A stretch of 44,677 nt of DNA from Bacillota bacterium (lineage in GTDB: Bacteria; Bacillota; Clostridia; Acetivibrionales; DSM-1351), in NCBI GenBank assembly GCA_023431385.1, contig JAEYWA010000041.1, forward strand, positions 1 through 44,677. The letters run 5' to 3'. The notes under the pieces were generated by a model that searched no databases, was not told the origin of the DNA, and was given only the letters and a program-made list of their open reading frames with translations. Positions 1-8,185 of this stretch are shown one piece after another. The stretch's first letter is position 1; each line of letters opens with the position of its first letter. Position numbers and translations under genes: made by a program.

Positions 1-2
1 CG

Positions 3-308
3 GTTATCGGCTCGGAACAGGGCGGTGTCAGACCTGTACTGATTGTTCAGAATGATATCGGAAATAAATATAGTCCTACTGTAATTGCAGCTGCAATTAC
101 TTCTCAGATAAATAAAGCAAAGCTGCCCACTCATATTGAGATCGGAGCTTTGGAATATGGTCTTGCAAAAGATTCGGTTATTTTATTGGAACAAATAAGA
201 ACTATAGACAAAAAACGCCTGAGAGAAAAAATCGGACATCTTGACGAAGAACTTATGGATAGGGTAAATAATGCTCTGGAAGTCAGTTTTGGACTTTCAG
301 AATTATAA
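3..308 (+). CDS. mazF: MazF/PemK-type mRNA interferase toxin, 3' part
   Basis: This is the C-terminal 101 residues of a MazF (EndoA/NdoA) endoribonuclease, the toxin of a type II toxin-antitoxin pair that cuts single-stranded mRNA. The visible part opens with the family motif GSEQGGVRPVLIVQND, which carries the conserved catalytic-region arginine, followed by SPTVIAAAITS and the LPTHIEI strand. The C-terminal helix and normal stop are present. Only about 15 N-terminal residues are missing beyond the window edge. The antitoxin gene normally lies just upstream and so cannot be seen. In Bacillus and clostridia this pair usually sits beside alr and is chromosomal housekeeping rather than plasmid cargo. 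Family assignment is confident; target specificity cannot be read from the sequence. Confidence 0.93.
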   Translation, partial: VIGSEQGGVRPVLIVQNDIGNKYSPTVIAAAITSQINKAKLPTHIEIGALEYGLAKDSVILLEQIRTIDKKRLREKIGHLDEELMDRVNNALEVSFGLSEL

Positions 309-390
309 TAGATGATTTGGTAAACCAGGTTACTAATTTTTGATGCATAAATATGAAAAATAAAAAGTACTGTAGCTGATGGAGGTTGAG

Positions 391-972
391 ATGGGGAAAC
401 TTAAGAGACTGATTAAAAAGAAATACATTATTGTCTTAGCTGCATTAATATGCTGTTTTGCTTTACTTCAGCTTGCACCGGTTGTGAGAGCTGCAACAGG
501 CAGCGGACAGGTTATTTATGATTCTACATACATAGACAAGTTGGAGGCCAGCTTACGAAGCTTGATACAAACCACCAGCGACGATCTGAAAAAACAGATT
601 TCAGCCTCAGGCTCACAAAGTGATCTTGAAAAAAAATTAATTGAAACTGAAGCAAAACTGAATGCGACAGAAAAGGAACTTGCTGCAGTAAAAGACAGTA
701 TACAATTTAAAGTGGTTAAGCTTTCTTCAGGGAAAATAATGTTATGTGAAAGCAGTACCGAGATAATCGTTAGAACCAAGGGCGGAGCGAAAGCATACAT
801 AGAAAAGACAGCAAGCGGAGGATTATCCAACCTTATTTCAGGTAAAGACCATAAAAACGGAGAAGTAATTCCCGACAACCAGCTGTTACTTGTCCCCAAC
901 GGTGACGGAAGAGGAATCAAAGCTTCCAAGGATTCATATATCATGGTTAAGGGTAAATACACAATTAAATAA
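391..972 (+). CDS. Secreted or membrane-tethered coiled-coil protein of unknown function
   Basis: I recognise no characterised family. Residues 1-35 form a classic export signal: a basic MGKLKRLIKKK start, a hydrophobic segment and a likely cleavage site after VRA. A charged coiled-coil-like segment follows (about residues 45-110, with LEKKLIETEAKLNATEKEL). A compact beta-rich C-terminal domain then contains GKIMLCESSTEIIVR, GLSNLISGKD and LLLVPNGDGRGI, a pattern I associate with uncharacterised clostridial and Paenibacillus envelope proteins. The ATG at 391 is chosen because GGAGG at 381-385 lies 5 nt before it; an in-frame ATG at 379 lies upstream of that ribosome site. A terminator follows, so the gene is probably monocistronic. 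It most likely acts outside the membrane. Confidence 0.7.
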   Translation: MGKLKRLIKKKYIIVLAALICCFALLQLAPVVRAATGSGQVIYDSTYIDKLEASLRSLIQTTSDDLKKQISASGSQSDLEKKLIETEAKLNATEKELAAVKDSIQFKVVKLSSGKIMLCESSTEIIVRTKGGAKAYIEKTASGGLSNLISGKDHKNGEVIPDNQLLLVPNGDGRGIKASKDSYIMVKGKYTIK

Positions 973-1026
973 TAAGTTGAGTGAAAAGCAAATAATAAAT
1001 ATTTCCAGAAATGAGCAAATATTAAT

Positions 1027-1068
1027 AAAAGGAAGTTTAATGACGATATAGTATTAAGCTTCTTTTTT
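1027..1068 (+). terminator. Rho-independent terminator after the coiled-coil protein gene
   Basis: An inverted repeat pairs GGAAGTTTAAT (1031-1041) with ATTAAGCTTCT (1053-1063), allowing G-U pairs, and is followed by a run of T at 1062-1068. It would end the 391-972 transcript and separate it from the FAD oxidoreductase gene. Confidence 0.7.
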
Positions 1069-1110
1069 GCATTTCAAGAGCTATAAAACCAATAAAGGAA
1101 AATGATATAA

Positions 1111-2985
1111 ATGAATAAGCCGAATCAACTGAAAACCGTACAACAAAAAAGGATAGACATACTTATCAGAATTGCTTTGATTCTGATAGCAGTGACGATA
1201 CTTTTTTTCTTTGTTGTCAAACCCATGTTGAAAAAAGATTATTATTATGACGCCGGTGAGGAATACAAATTCAGTAACCTTGGTTCTATGGCCGACAAGG
1301 ATAGCTTTGACGTAGCAGTAATAGGAGATGGCCTGGACGCAGTGACCGGTGCTCTGGGGGCGTCAAGAGTGGGAGCTAAAACTATTTTCCTTTGCCCCTC
1401 CAAGGATTTGGGTGATAGCCTTAAAAAATCACAAAATATTGATTGGTCAGCGGACCTTACACCAAACGGAAACAGCGTAAGTTCAGACCTGTTCAAAGGA
1501 ATACGTTATAAAGCTGGGGATGGTTCAAACCTTGATAATTATAAGAACGAAATATCTAAATTACTTGCAGAACACAAAAACCTGACTGTAATTTATGACG
1601 CTCAGGTGACAAGTGTTAATGCTGTAAATGGAAGTATTCAAAGTATTGCTGTTAAGCTGCCTGATCACAACCGGACAATACAGGCTAAAAGATATATAGA
1701 CGGAAGCCTGTCGGGAGATTTGCTTAAAAAGTGTAATGTCGACTTTACTGCGGGGTACGGTGATATAGGTCTGGATAACTTGTATCAGCCAGTAAAGCTC
1801 AATTTTTCAGTTTCGGGAATTGACAATGCCAAAGTTCAGGAAACACTGGAAAAGCAGGGTTCCTTAGTAGACTATCTGTTAAAAAGCTATAAAACAGGCA
1901 ATCGAAACATATTTATTTCAGGGTTGAATATTGCGGAACAGGGGAATGGAACAGTAATTATTGAAGCTATAAATATGAATGGTGTTGATCTGACCGATGA
2001 CGATGAAATTAATACAGCTTACAATACAGCAAAAAAAGAATGCGAAGAATTCTACGAATATTTGAAAGCTAATCTTGAAGAATTCAAAAATTCAAACGGA
2101 ATAGTTGTAGCAGACCGATTTGTCATGTCCTCACCGTATCACTTCAAGGGAGCTTATACCATGACACTCAGTGATGTACTCACTGGCAAAAGGTATACTG
2201 ACAGAATAAGTACAGCCTCAAGACCTGTTACATTTACAATGGATGATGGAAATAGATATGTGTTATGCAATCCCAAAACTTTTTACATACCCCTTGGCTC
2301 GTTGATACCCGAGAAGCTGGATAACGTACTTATGACCGGTGATAAAATTTCAGCGTCCTCATTGGTTCAGACAGCTATCGGTTCAAATTCCAGTAAGGCA
2401 GGTACAGGATATGCTGCCGGAATTATTGCAGCTTACAGTATATCAAAGGGGATGGATATCCAAATGCTTGTTGAGGACCGTAATTTGGATACTCAGCAGG
2501 AAATTGAGAAGATTTTGCGTAAAATGGGTATATATATGTCTGATGTAAAAGAGGAGGTTACAAGCATTACAGGAAATTGGAGTTACCCTTATGCCGAAAA
2601 GCTGATAAACCTGGGGTTGCTAAGCGGCGGTATAACCAATGACTATAAATATGACAAAGAAGCGAAGCTCAAGGACTTTGCTTACATTATACTAAACGGA
2701 GTTCCCAGAGTATCGGAAGAAGCCTATAATTATAAGTTTGATATTACCATAAGAAATTATCTGGAGGATGAGCCTTTGACAAAAGATGAGTTTGGGAAAA
2801 TAATCCTTGAGCTTTTTCATAAAAACGCTGTTTCTGAAAACAATTATTCTGAAGCATGTAAATTAGGGCTAATCGACAAGACTCTTCAGGATAAAATAAA
2901 AAATACAGGTGTACTGAAATTGTCGGATGTTTATTACTCATCTGTATTTATAATTGAAAAACTGACCGGTAATTCACTGAAATAA
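1111..2985 (+). CDS. Membrane-anchored FAD-dependent oxidoreductase-like protein
   Basis: A 624-residue protein. Residues 16-39 form one hydrophobic anchor (IRIALILIAVTILFFFVVK), so the bulk probably lies outside the membrane. A Rossmann dinucleotide fold begins near residue 68 (VAVIGDGLDAVTGALGASRVGAKTIFL), a slightly degenerate GxGxxA/G loop with the expected hydrophobic strand before it. A later segment (VLMTGDKISASSLVQTAIG, then AGTGYAAGIIAAYSISKG) matches the second FAD-contact region of PF12831-type proteins. After about residue 480, GNWSYPYAEKLINLGLLSGG and what follows resemble weak S-layer-homology-type repeats, which would fit wall attachment. The substrate is unknown. The gene has its own leader after the upstream terminator. 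Fold confidence is good; whether FAD is bound is less sure because of the altered loop. Confidence 0.75.
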   Translation: MNKPNQLKTVQQKRIDILIRIALILIAVTILFFFVVKPMLKKDYYYDAGEEYKFSNLGSMADKDSFDVAVIGDGLDAVTGALGASRVGAKTIFLCPSKDLGDSLKKSQNIDWSADLTPNGNSVSSDLFKGIRYKAGDGSNLDNYKNEISKLLAEHKNLTVIYDAQVTSVNAVNGSIQSIAVKLPDHNRTIQAKRYIDGSLSGDLLKKCNVDFTAGYGDIGLDNLYQPVKLNFSVSGIDNAKVQETLEKQGSLVDYLLKSYKTGNRNIFISGLNIAEQGNGTVIIEAINMNGVDLTDDDEINTAYNTAKKECEEFYEYLKANLEEFKNSNGIVVADRFVMSSPYHFKGAYTMTLSDVLTGKRYTDRISTASRPVTFTMDDGNRYVLCNPKTFYIPLGSLIPEKLDNVLMTGDKISASSLVQTAIGSNSSKAGTGYAAGIIAAYSISKGMDIQMLVEDRNLDTQQEIEKILRKMGIYMSDVKEEVTSITGNWSYPYAEKLINLGLLSGGITNDYKYDKEAKLKDFAYIILNGVPRVSEEAYNYKFDITIRNYLEDEPLTKDEFGKIILELFHKNAVSENNYSEACKLGLIDKTLQDKIKNTGVLKLSDVYYSSVFIIEKLTGNSLK

Positions 2986-3018
2986 ATTGAATAACCTAGA
3001 TAGACTATGGGGTTGTAA

Positions 3019-3038
3019 GGGTGTTCAAAAGAACACCT
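3019..3038. terminator. Hairpin between two convergent genes
   Basis: GGTGTTC (3020-3026) and GAACACC (3031-3037) form a perfect 7-bp stem with an AAAA loop in the 66-bp gap between the FAD oxidoreductase gene (+) and the TagA-type gene (-). There is no T tract on either side, so it may protect 3' ends or terminate only weakly. Confidence 0.4.
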
Positions 3039-3051
3039 GGCACTTCTGTTA

Positions 3052-3792
3052 TCACTTCTTTATAAGCCCCATTCTTATTCCGAGAACGTATAGTATAAAC
3101 TTTGGCAGCCTTAGCATCCTTTTAAACCGCCAGGGCTCCTTGTATAGCCGGTATAACCATTCAAGCCCGTTATTTCTGAAAAAGTCGGGTGCTAACTTGA
3201 CATTTCCGGCCAGCACATCCATTGTTCCACCTACACCAAGAGAGGCTTTAACCTTTAATAGGCTCTTATTTTCTGTTATCCACAATTCCTGCTTAGGAGC
3301 ACCCAGACAAACCAGTAGTACATCAGCACCAGAATTATTTATATCCTCAATTATAGAAGCTTCATCATCTTTAGAAAAATAGCCGTTTCTTGTTCCAACA
3401 ACCTCTGCACCGGGATAGTCGCAGATAATATTGGCATTAGCCTTTTCCGGAATACCGGGTTTACCTCCAAATAAGTAGAATTTTATAGGCCTTTTAGAAG
3501 ATGCCGTTAAAAGGTTCTTGGCTAAATCAAAGCCGGATACCTTTTCCGTAACCGACTTGCCGAGAATCTTAGAAGCCAGAACCACACCTGCGCCATCTGC
3601 CACCAGCATGTCGGCACCGTTTAGTATGGCTTTCATATCTTTATCAGTAATGCCGTCCATCATTATTTCTGCATTAGGTGTAAAGACGGAGTGATTTTCG
3701 TTAGAATCAATAAACTCATATATTCTTTCAACGGCCTGCTCCATTGAAATATCATCTATATTAATACCGGCAATTTCTATAATTTTTCTCAT
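3052..3792 (-). CDS. tagA: WecG/TagA/CpsF-family glycosyltransferase
   Basis: A full-length 246-residue GT26-family enzyme. Members transfer N-acetylmannosamine (or a related sugar) from UDP-sugar to GlcNAc-diphospho-undecaprenol on the inner membrane face, priming wall teichoic acid or another surface glycan. Family marks are visible: FTPNAEIMMDG near the N-terminus; LVADGAGVVLASK, containing the catalytic aspartate; FYLFGGKPG; VCLGAPKQELWI; GVGGTMDVLAG; and the C-terminal basic GLEWLYRLYKEPWRFKRM segment that docks on the membrane. The start ATG has a GGAGG site just upstream. No other teichoic acid genes are adjacent, so it is an orphan here and its product (wall teichoic acid or another polymer) cannot be decided. 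Confidence 0.9.
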   Translation of the reverse strand: MRKIIEIAGINIDDISMEQAVERIYEFIDSNENHSVFTPNAEIMMDGITDKDMKAILNGADMLVADGAGVVLASKILGKSVTEKVSGFDLAKNLLTASSKRPIKFYLFGGKPGIPEKANANIICDYPGAEVVGTRNGYFSKDDEASIIEDINNSGADVLLVCLGAPKQELWITENKSLLKVKASLGVGGTMDVLAGNVKLAPDFFRNNGLEWLYRLYKEPWRFKRMLRLPKFILYVLGIRMGLIKK

Positions 3793-3887
3793 GTAACCTC
3801 CTCAATTAGTCCCCAAAAAGCTATAAATACTTCTGATATCTTTTAGACTCAACTAAAATAATTAGAGCCTTGACTAATCACCTCTCC

Positions 3888-3916
3888 AGTTTAAAATATA
3901 CCATTTTATTTGTCAA
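3888..3916 (-). promoter_or_regulatory. Probable sigma-A promoter of the TagA-type gene
   Basis: On the minus strand a perfect TTGACA (3911-3916) is separated by 17 bp from TAAACT (3888-3893), about 100 bp upstream of the start codon. The rest of the 300-bp gap up to 4095 is AT-rich. I see no other signal there apart from the ribosome sites of the next gene. Confidence 0.6.
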
Positions 3917-4095
3917 CGATTGCGATTAAATGACCAAATTGCACTAAGTAATGGTATAGAAGTATGCTGTTTTATCCGGGGTTATCTTGCAGAATTAATA
4001 TTCTCATAATAATTCCTGAAATATTGTTGAGGTGATTTAATATTGCTATAATGGATATAGATAGTACTATAGTTAATTTTTGGGAGGATTGGCCT

Positions 4096-4491
4096 ATGAG
4101 TTATGATTATGTGAGTGAATCCAACTTTATTGTAAGAAAATCCGGTAGGGAAAATGAATGCTACTATATTGATTATCTGGGAGTTTATAAGATAGTGAGT
4201 ATATCAAAGCTGGTTCGCCTTGATGCAGTTTTAATTAAAGAAATCTATCAGAAATACGACGCAGTTTATTTCAATGAATTGGATGTTTACTATTTTAAAG
4301 AGATTGAGAAAGCAAAAAGCGCTATTATAGATATACTGAAGAACATTAAGTCAGAACAAAAGGGAAGAATAATTCAACTTACGGAGGCAGAAATAGAGTA
4401 TATAAGACAGGCTCTGATTAATGAAGGTGTAAATAGCATAAGAGTAAATTCTAAAGTAAAGGATAATATATTTAAAAAGCTTAATGCTTAG
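4096..4491 (+). CDS. Small soluble protein of unknown function
   Basis: I do not recognise this protein. It is acidic to neutral, has no signal peptide or membrane segment, and is mixed alpha/beta, with an N-terminal strand-rich part (SNFIVRKSGRENECYYIDYLGVYKIVSIS) and a helical C-terminus ending in a basic stretch. I favour ATG 4096 (131 residues) because TTGGGAGG at 4080-4087 lies 8 nt before it. An in-frame ATG at 4051 would add 15 residues, but its nearest ribosome site (GAGGTGA, about 4028-4034) is 16 nt away. Coding looks genuine: there is no long overlapping frame and the reading frame is continuous. It is a lone gene ahead of the amino-acid importer. Confidence 0.6.
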   Translation: MSYDYVSESNFIVRKSGRENECYYIDYLGVYKIVSISKLVRLDAVLIKEIYQKYDAVYFNELDVYYFKEIEKAKSAIIDILKNIKSEQKGRIIQLTEAEIEYIRQALINEGVNSIRVNSKVKDNIFKKLNA

Positions 4492-4596
4492 ATGATATGG
4501 TTCAAAATGGTCCTTAAACTCCTTGAACAGTAAGCTTATAGAAATTATTGATAAAAATGTATATGCAAGTTAGGAACATAAAACTTGCAAAAATTC

Positions 4597-4625
4597 TTGT
4601 AAAAATGAATGTTTTAATGTATTAT
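4597..4625 (+). promoter_or_regulatory. Promoter of the amino-acid ABC transporter operon
   Basis: TTGTAA (4597-4602), a 17-bp spacer and TATTAT (4620-4625) give a good sigma-A promoter about 50 bp before the binding-protein start. A hairpin-forming repeat, GCAAGTT (4565-4571) with AACTTGC (4582-4588), lies just upstream. Confidence 0.6.
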
Positions 4626-4630
4626 TATTG

Positions 4631-4648
4631 CATGAATAAATATACATA
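4631..4648 (+). promoter_or_regulatory. Candidate ARG box (ArgR/AhrC operator)
   Basis: CATGAATAAATATACATA matches 14 of 18 positions of the Bacillus-type ARG box CATGAATAAAAATKCAAK (recalled from the literature). It lies 5 bp after the -10 element, over the predicted transcription start, the place for a repressor. It resembles the boxes at the argC and argD promoters in this window. Confidence 0.55.
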
Positions 4649-4672
4649 ATTGAGTAAGGGGTGTGGGGGTTT

Positions 4673-5494
4673 ATGAACAAAATGAAAAGAAGGTTAATCT
4701 GCTTATCTGCGTTGCTTGTAATAGCTTTCGTGGTGACTGCATGTGGTTCATCCGCAGACAGTAAGGCGGCAGATGGTGCAAAGGCAGGACAACAGGTACT
4801 TAAGGTCGGAGTAGACGACACATATCCGCCAATGGAATTTAAAGATGAATCAAATACCACTGTGGGCTTCGACATTGATGTAGCTACCGAGGTTGCAAAG
4901 AGACTCGATATGAAGGCTGAATTTGTATCAAACGACTGGGCAGGTATATTCCTTGCCTTGGAAGCAAATAAGTTTGATGTTATTGTTTCATCAGTAAGCC
5001 GTAATGAGGAAAGATTGGCTAAATATGCCATGACAACTCCGTATATTGCGAATGCTCAGGTTATTGTTGTTCCTGCTGATGATACAACAATAAAGGAACC
5101 TAAAGATCTAGAAGGAAAAAATGTTGGTGTACAGATCGGTACTACTGCTGATGAATCCTGTGGCGAATACCTTAAAACTACAAAGTTTACACTTAAGCAA
5201 TATGACCAGGTAATTCAGCCGTTCTCAGATATGAAGGCTGGCAGACTTGACGCAATAGTAGTTGACGAAGTTGTTGCAAGATATTACGTAAAGAAAGACC
5301 CAAAAAGCTATAAGGTATCAAGTGCAAGATTGACAAATGAGCCAATAGGAATCTGTTTCGCCAAAAACAATACAGAGCTGAGAGATAAGGCTCAAAAAGC
5401 TTTGGAAGAAATGTTTGCAGACGGAACAATGAAAAAATTATCCGAAAAATGGTTTGATGAAGATCTTACAGGGAACGTAAAGGATATTAAGTAA
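4673..5494 (+). CDS. Polar amino-acid ABC transporter substrate-binding lipoprotein, probably arginine
   Basis: This is the extracellular solute receptor of a PAAT-family importer. The N-terminus is a lipoprotein signal (basic MNKMKRRL, hydrophobic core, lipobox VVTAC with the modified cysteine near residue 23). A type II binding-protein fold follows (SBP_bac_3): VGVDDTYPPMEF, VGFDIDVATEVAKRL, FDVIVSSVSRNEERLAKY and, in the second lobe, VGVQIGTTADE and GRLDAIVVDEVVARYYV. ATG 4673 is used rather than GTG 4661 because the purine-rich AAGGGG site sits before it. The ligand cannot be read from the fold alone, but the ARG-box-like operator at the promoter points to arginine or ornithine. Permease and ATPase genes follow. 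Confidence 0.88.
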   Translation: MNKMKRRLICLSALLVIAFVVTACGSSADSKAADGAKAGQQVLKVGVDDTYPPMEFKDESNTTVGFDIDVATEVAKRLDMKAEFVSNDWAGIFLALEANKFDVIVSSVSRNEERLAKYAMTTPYIANAQVIVVPADDTTIKEPKDLEGKNVGVQIGTTADESCGEYLKTTKFTLKQYDQVIQPFSDMKAGRLDAIVVDEVVARYYVKKDPKSYKVSSARLTNEPIGICFAKNNTELRDKAQKALEEMFADGTMKKLSEKWFDEDLTGNVKDIK

Positions 5495-5514
5495 TAAAGC
5501 GTTTAAAGTATTTG

Positions 5515-5553
5515 ATATAGACAAGAGAATTAAATAAATTCTCTTGTCTATAT
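5515..5553 (+). promoter_or_regulatory. Perfect intra-operon hairpin between receptor and permease genes
   Basis: TATAGACAAGAGAAT (5516-5530) pairs perfectly with ATTCTCTTGTCTATA (5538-5552); adding A5515-T5553 and T5531-A5537 leaves a 5-nt loop. The T run after it is short. Such hairpins after binding-protein genes usually stabilise the upstream mRNA or partly terminate, giving more receptor than permease. Confidence 0.7.
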
Positions 5554-5598
5554 TTAAAAATAGAAAGATAAAAAAGGTATAATAGGGAGTTGTTAGAT

Positions 5599-6249
5599 TT
5601 GGATTTAATAATAAGTAAAATGCCTCAGTTACTGGAAGGAAGTGTTGTAACCCTTCAATTGACAGTTGTGGCAGTAATATTCGGTATGATACTGGGTCTC
5701 TTTTTAGCACTTGGAAGACTGTCAAAGAATGTTATTATTGATAAACTTTGCTGGTTCTATATCTGGTTATTCAGAGGAACTCCTTTAATAATGCAGATAT
5801 TCTTCTTTTACTATGGTTTGCCTCTTATTTTTGGACAAGCTATGTCTTTTAGTGCAATGACTAATGCGTACATAGCACTTGCTCTCAATTCAGGAGCATA
5901 CCTGGCCGAAATAATTAGGGCTGCTATACAGTCAATAGACAAAGGGCAAATGGAAGCTGCAAAGGCTTTGGGAATGAGCTATGGGCAGGCTATGAGAAGG
6001 GTAATTGTTCCTCAATCTTACAGAAGACTTATACCTCCAGTGGGAAACGAAGTAATAGCTTTGCTTAAAGACTCAGCGTTAGTCTCAACGATTGGAATGG
6101 CAGAGTTGCTAAGAAATACTTCTCAAATAGTGAATGCAACAGGAAATGCTTTGATTTATTTACCATCAGCTGCGCTGTATTTAATTATGACATCTTTATT
6201 TACTTTTGTTTTTGAAAAACTTGAAAAGAAATATTCAGTATACGAATAA
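5599..6249 (+). CDS. Polar amino-acid ABC transporter permease (HisM/GlnP type)
   Basis: The membrane subunit, about 216 residues, with roughly five hydrophobic segments (first near VVTLQLTVVAVIFGMILGLFLAL). It carries the family's cytoplasmic EAA loop, EAAKALGMSYGQAMRRVIVPQ, which docks with the ATPase, and the common PRGTPLI-like motif (here FRGTPLIMQIFFFYYGLPL). Members form homodimers in the inner membrane. I place the start at TTG 5599 because GGGAG (5585-5589) is 9 nt upstream; the TTG at 5590 touches that ribosome site. It follows the hairpin at 5515-5553 and ends 13 bp before the ATPase start, so the three importer genes form one operon. Confidence 0.9.
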   Translation: MDLIISKMPQLLEGSVVTLQLTVVAVIFGMILGLFLALGRLSKNVIIDKLCWFYIWLFRGTPLIMQIFFFYYGLPLIFGQAMSFSAMTNAYIALALNSGAYLAEIIRAAIQSIDKGQMEAAKALGMSYGQAMRRVIVPQSYRRLIPPVGNEVIALLKDSALVSTIGMAELLRNTSQIVNATGNALIYLPSAALYLIMTSLFTFVFEKLEKKYSVYE

Positions 6250-6262
6250 GGGGAGAGACGGC

Positions 6263-7024
6263 ATGGGAAGAATGATTAAAGTAGAAAATGTATATAAGTC
6301 GTTTGGTACCCTTGAGGTGCTTAAAAATATAAATCTTGAGGTTCAGCAGGGAGAGGTGCTTTGCATAATTGGTCCCAGTGGCTCAGGAAAGAGCACCCTG
6401 CTCAGATGTCTTAATCATCTTGAGGTAATTACAAGCGGAAAAATAATGATTGAAGATGAACTACTTGCTGAGAAAATAGATGGTAAAAGCCAATTCAAAA
6501 TAACTCATAAGAAGATTTCGGAGATATGTACAGAGCTGGGGATGGTATTCCAGCGATTTAACCTGTTTCCACATATGACCGTTATGCAAAATATCATTGA
6601 GGCGCCGATTCAGGTTAAGAAAATACCTAAAGCCCAAGCTATAAGCTATGGTATGGAATTGTTGAAAATGGTAGGACTTGAGGATAAAAAGGATGAATAT
6701 CCTGCCCGTCTTTCTGGCGGACAGCAGCAAAGAGTTGCTATTGCAAGAGCTCTTGCAATGAAACCTAAAATAATGCTTTTTGATGAACCCACGTCAGCAC
6801 TTGACCCTGAACTTGTTGGTGAAGTTCTCGAGGTTATGAAAAAGCTGGCGAGAGATGGTATGACCATGGTAGTTGTTACTCATGAAATGGGCTTTGCTAA
6901 AGAGGTAGGTTCAAGAGTAATATTTATGGACAAAGGTGAAATCAGTGAAGAGGGTTTGCCTGAGGAGATATTTACAAACCCTAAAAACGATAGGACCAGA
7001 GCCTTTCTGCAAAAAGTACTGTAG
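6263..7024 (+). CDS. Polar amino-acid ABC transporter ATP-binding protein
   Basis: The energy-coupling subunit, 253 residues. Walker A is GPSGSGKST, the Q-loop region is FQRFNLFPHMTVMQNI, the signature is LSGGQQQRVAIARALAM, Walker B is IMLFDEPTSALDPE, and the switch histidine is in VVVTHEMGFA. It is of the GlnQ/HisP/ArtP subfamily. A modest insert around EKIDGKSQFKITHKKISEI precedes the Q-loop, slightly longer than in typical GlnQ. ATG 6263 is preferred: GGGGAGAG at 6250-6257 precedes it, whereas a start at 6206 would overlap the permease by 44 bp. A strong terminator follows, closing the operon. Confidence 0.93.
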   Translation: MGRMIKVENVYKSFGTLEVLKNINLEVQQGEVLCIIGPSGSGKSTLLRCLNHLEVITSGKIMIEDELLAEKIDGKSQFKITHKKISEICTELGMVFQRFNLFPHMTVMQNIIEAPIQVKKIPKAQAISYGMELLKMVGLEDKKDEYPARLSGGQQQRVAIARALAMKPKIMLFDEPTSALDPELVGEVLEVMKKLARDGMTMVVVTHEMGFAKEVGSRVIFMDKGEISEEGLPEEIFTNPKNDRTRAFLQKVL

Positions 7025-7085
7025 ACTGATTACCACATCGGGAAAAGGGTATTTAAGTTATATTGAAAAAATTAAATGTTTATAT

Positions 7086-7128
7086 ACAATAAAAAAACAT
7101 ATATTAGATATATATGTTTTTTTATTGT
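7086..7128. terminator. Strong bidirectional-looking terminator after the ABC importer
   Basis: A perfect 19-bp stem: ACAATAAAAAAACATATAT (7086-7104) with its complement at 7110-7128, loop TAGAT. The stem itself carries a run of seven T on the right arm, typical of AT-rich clostridial terminators. Confidence 0.8.
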
Positions 7129-7194
7129 CAAGATTTAGATATTTTCATGGTTACAGACAATAAACATAATCGATATCAGGACATGGAGGACAAA

Positions 7195-8100
7195 ATGTCA
7201 TTTAAAAAAGTAGCAGCGTTATTTAAAATATATTTTCTCATTACATTTGGTGCAGCTATTACTGCACTTGCAATAAACATTTTTCTTGTACCCTACAAAA
7301 TTGCGCCAGGCGGTCTCAGTGGTCTGGCGACTGTAATTTTTTACCTTAGCGGAGGCAGATTCCCGGTGGGAACTGTAATGCTGATTATAAATATTCCTCT
7401 ATTTATTATGGGCTATAAATTTATCGGCAGACATTTCTTTATAAGAACCTTATATGGAACAATTATGCTATCTGTAATTATTGATTTGACCGAAGGCTAT
7501 TCCGCTGCTTTGGCAGAAAAGTTATTGGTAAATGGGGTCGGCACGTCAGCACCGGATATTCTGCTTTACAGTATTATTGGGGGTTTTATAAGCGGTATAG
7601 GCCTTGGGATAGTTTTAAAAATGGAAGCCACAACTGGTGGAACAGAATTGGCTGCAAAACTTTTGAATAAACCTATTAAAAATCTGACAATTGGTCAGAT
7701 TCTTCTTGGTATTGATGCATTAATTATTGTTTTCGCAATCATTGCCTTTAATAGTGTTCTTATTGGACTGTACTCACTGGTAAGCCTTTTTATAACTACA
7801 AAGGTTATTGATGCTATGGTAGAGGGTGTTGACTATGCAAGAGCTGTACTAATTATTTCTGAGCAGCAGGAAGAAATAGCAAAGAGAATTATCACTGAAA
7901 TGGACAGGGGTATTACAGAATTAAAGGGAAGAGGAGTTTACTCGGGAAAGGATAAAAATGTCCTTTTATGTGTCCTCTCAAGAAACGAGATTCAACACTT
8001 GAAGGAGATTGTACACGCTTTGGACTCAGACGCTTTTATGATCCTGGCAGATGTAAGAGAGGTTTTAGGCGAGGGTTTTAACGGAGTTCCAAAGAAATAA
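7195..8100 (+). CDS. YitT-family integral membrane protein
   Basis: A 301-residue protein of the YitT/DUF161 family with a C-terminal DUF2179 domain. About five to six membrane helices fill residues 10-205 (for example FLITFGAAITALAINIFLVPY and LLYSIIGGFISGIGLGIVL). The family signature is visible: APGGLSGLATVIFYL, followed later by ATTGGTELAAKLL. The soluble tail (about 215-300: ARAVLIISEQQEEIAKRI, GRGVYSGKDKNVLLCVLS, DSDAFMILADVREVLGEGF) is the DUF2179 fold, which is ferredoxin-like and probably regulatory. Transport substrates are not established for the family. ATG 7195 is chosen for GGAGG (7185-7189) 5 nt before it; upstream in-frame codons lie in the terminator region. It is monocistronic. 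Confidence 0.88.
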   Translation: MSFKKVAALFKIYFLITFGAAITALAINIFLVPYKIAPGGLSGLATVIFYLSGGRFPVGTVMLIINIPLFIMGYKFIGRHFFIRTLYGTIMLSVIIDLTEGYSAALAEKLLVNGVGTSAPDILLYSIIGGFISGIGLGIVLKMEATTGGTELAAKLLNKPIKNLTIGQILLGIDALIIVFAIIAFNSVLIGLYSLVSLFITTKVIDAMVEGVDYARAVLIISEQQEEIAKRIITEMDRGITELKGRGVYSGKDKNVLLCVLSRNEIQHLKEIVHALDSDAFMILADVREVLGEGFNGVPKK

Positions 8101-8185
8101 TTTAGAACTTTTTTGTGTTGCTTAATTAACTAATAAAAAAAAATTAATAATATGTCTTATTATTTTGTTTCAACAGTGTAAAAGG

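Noticed and set aside
2987..3382. Plus-strand ORF of 131 codons downstream of the FAD oxidoreductase gene
   Set aside because: It is the antisense shadow of the well-conserved TagA-type gene and has no ribosome site or family resemblance.
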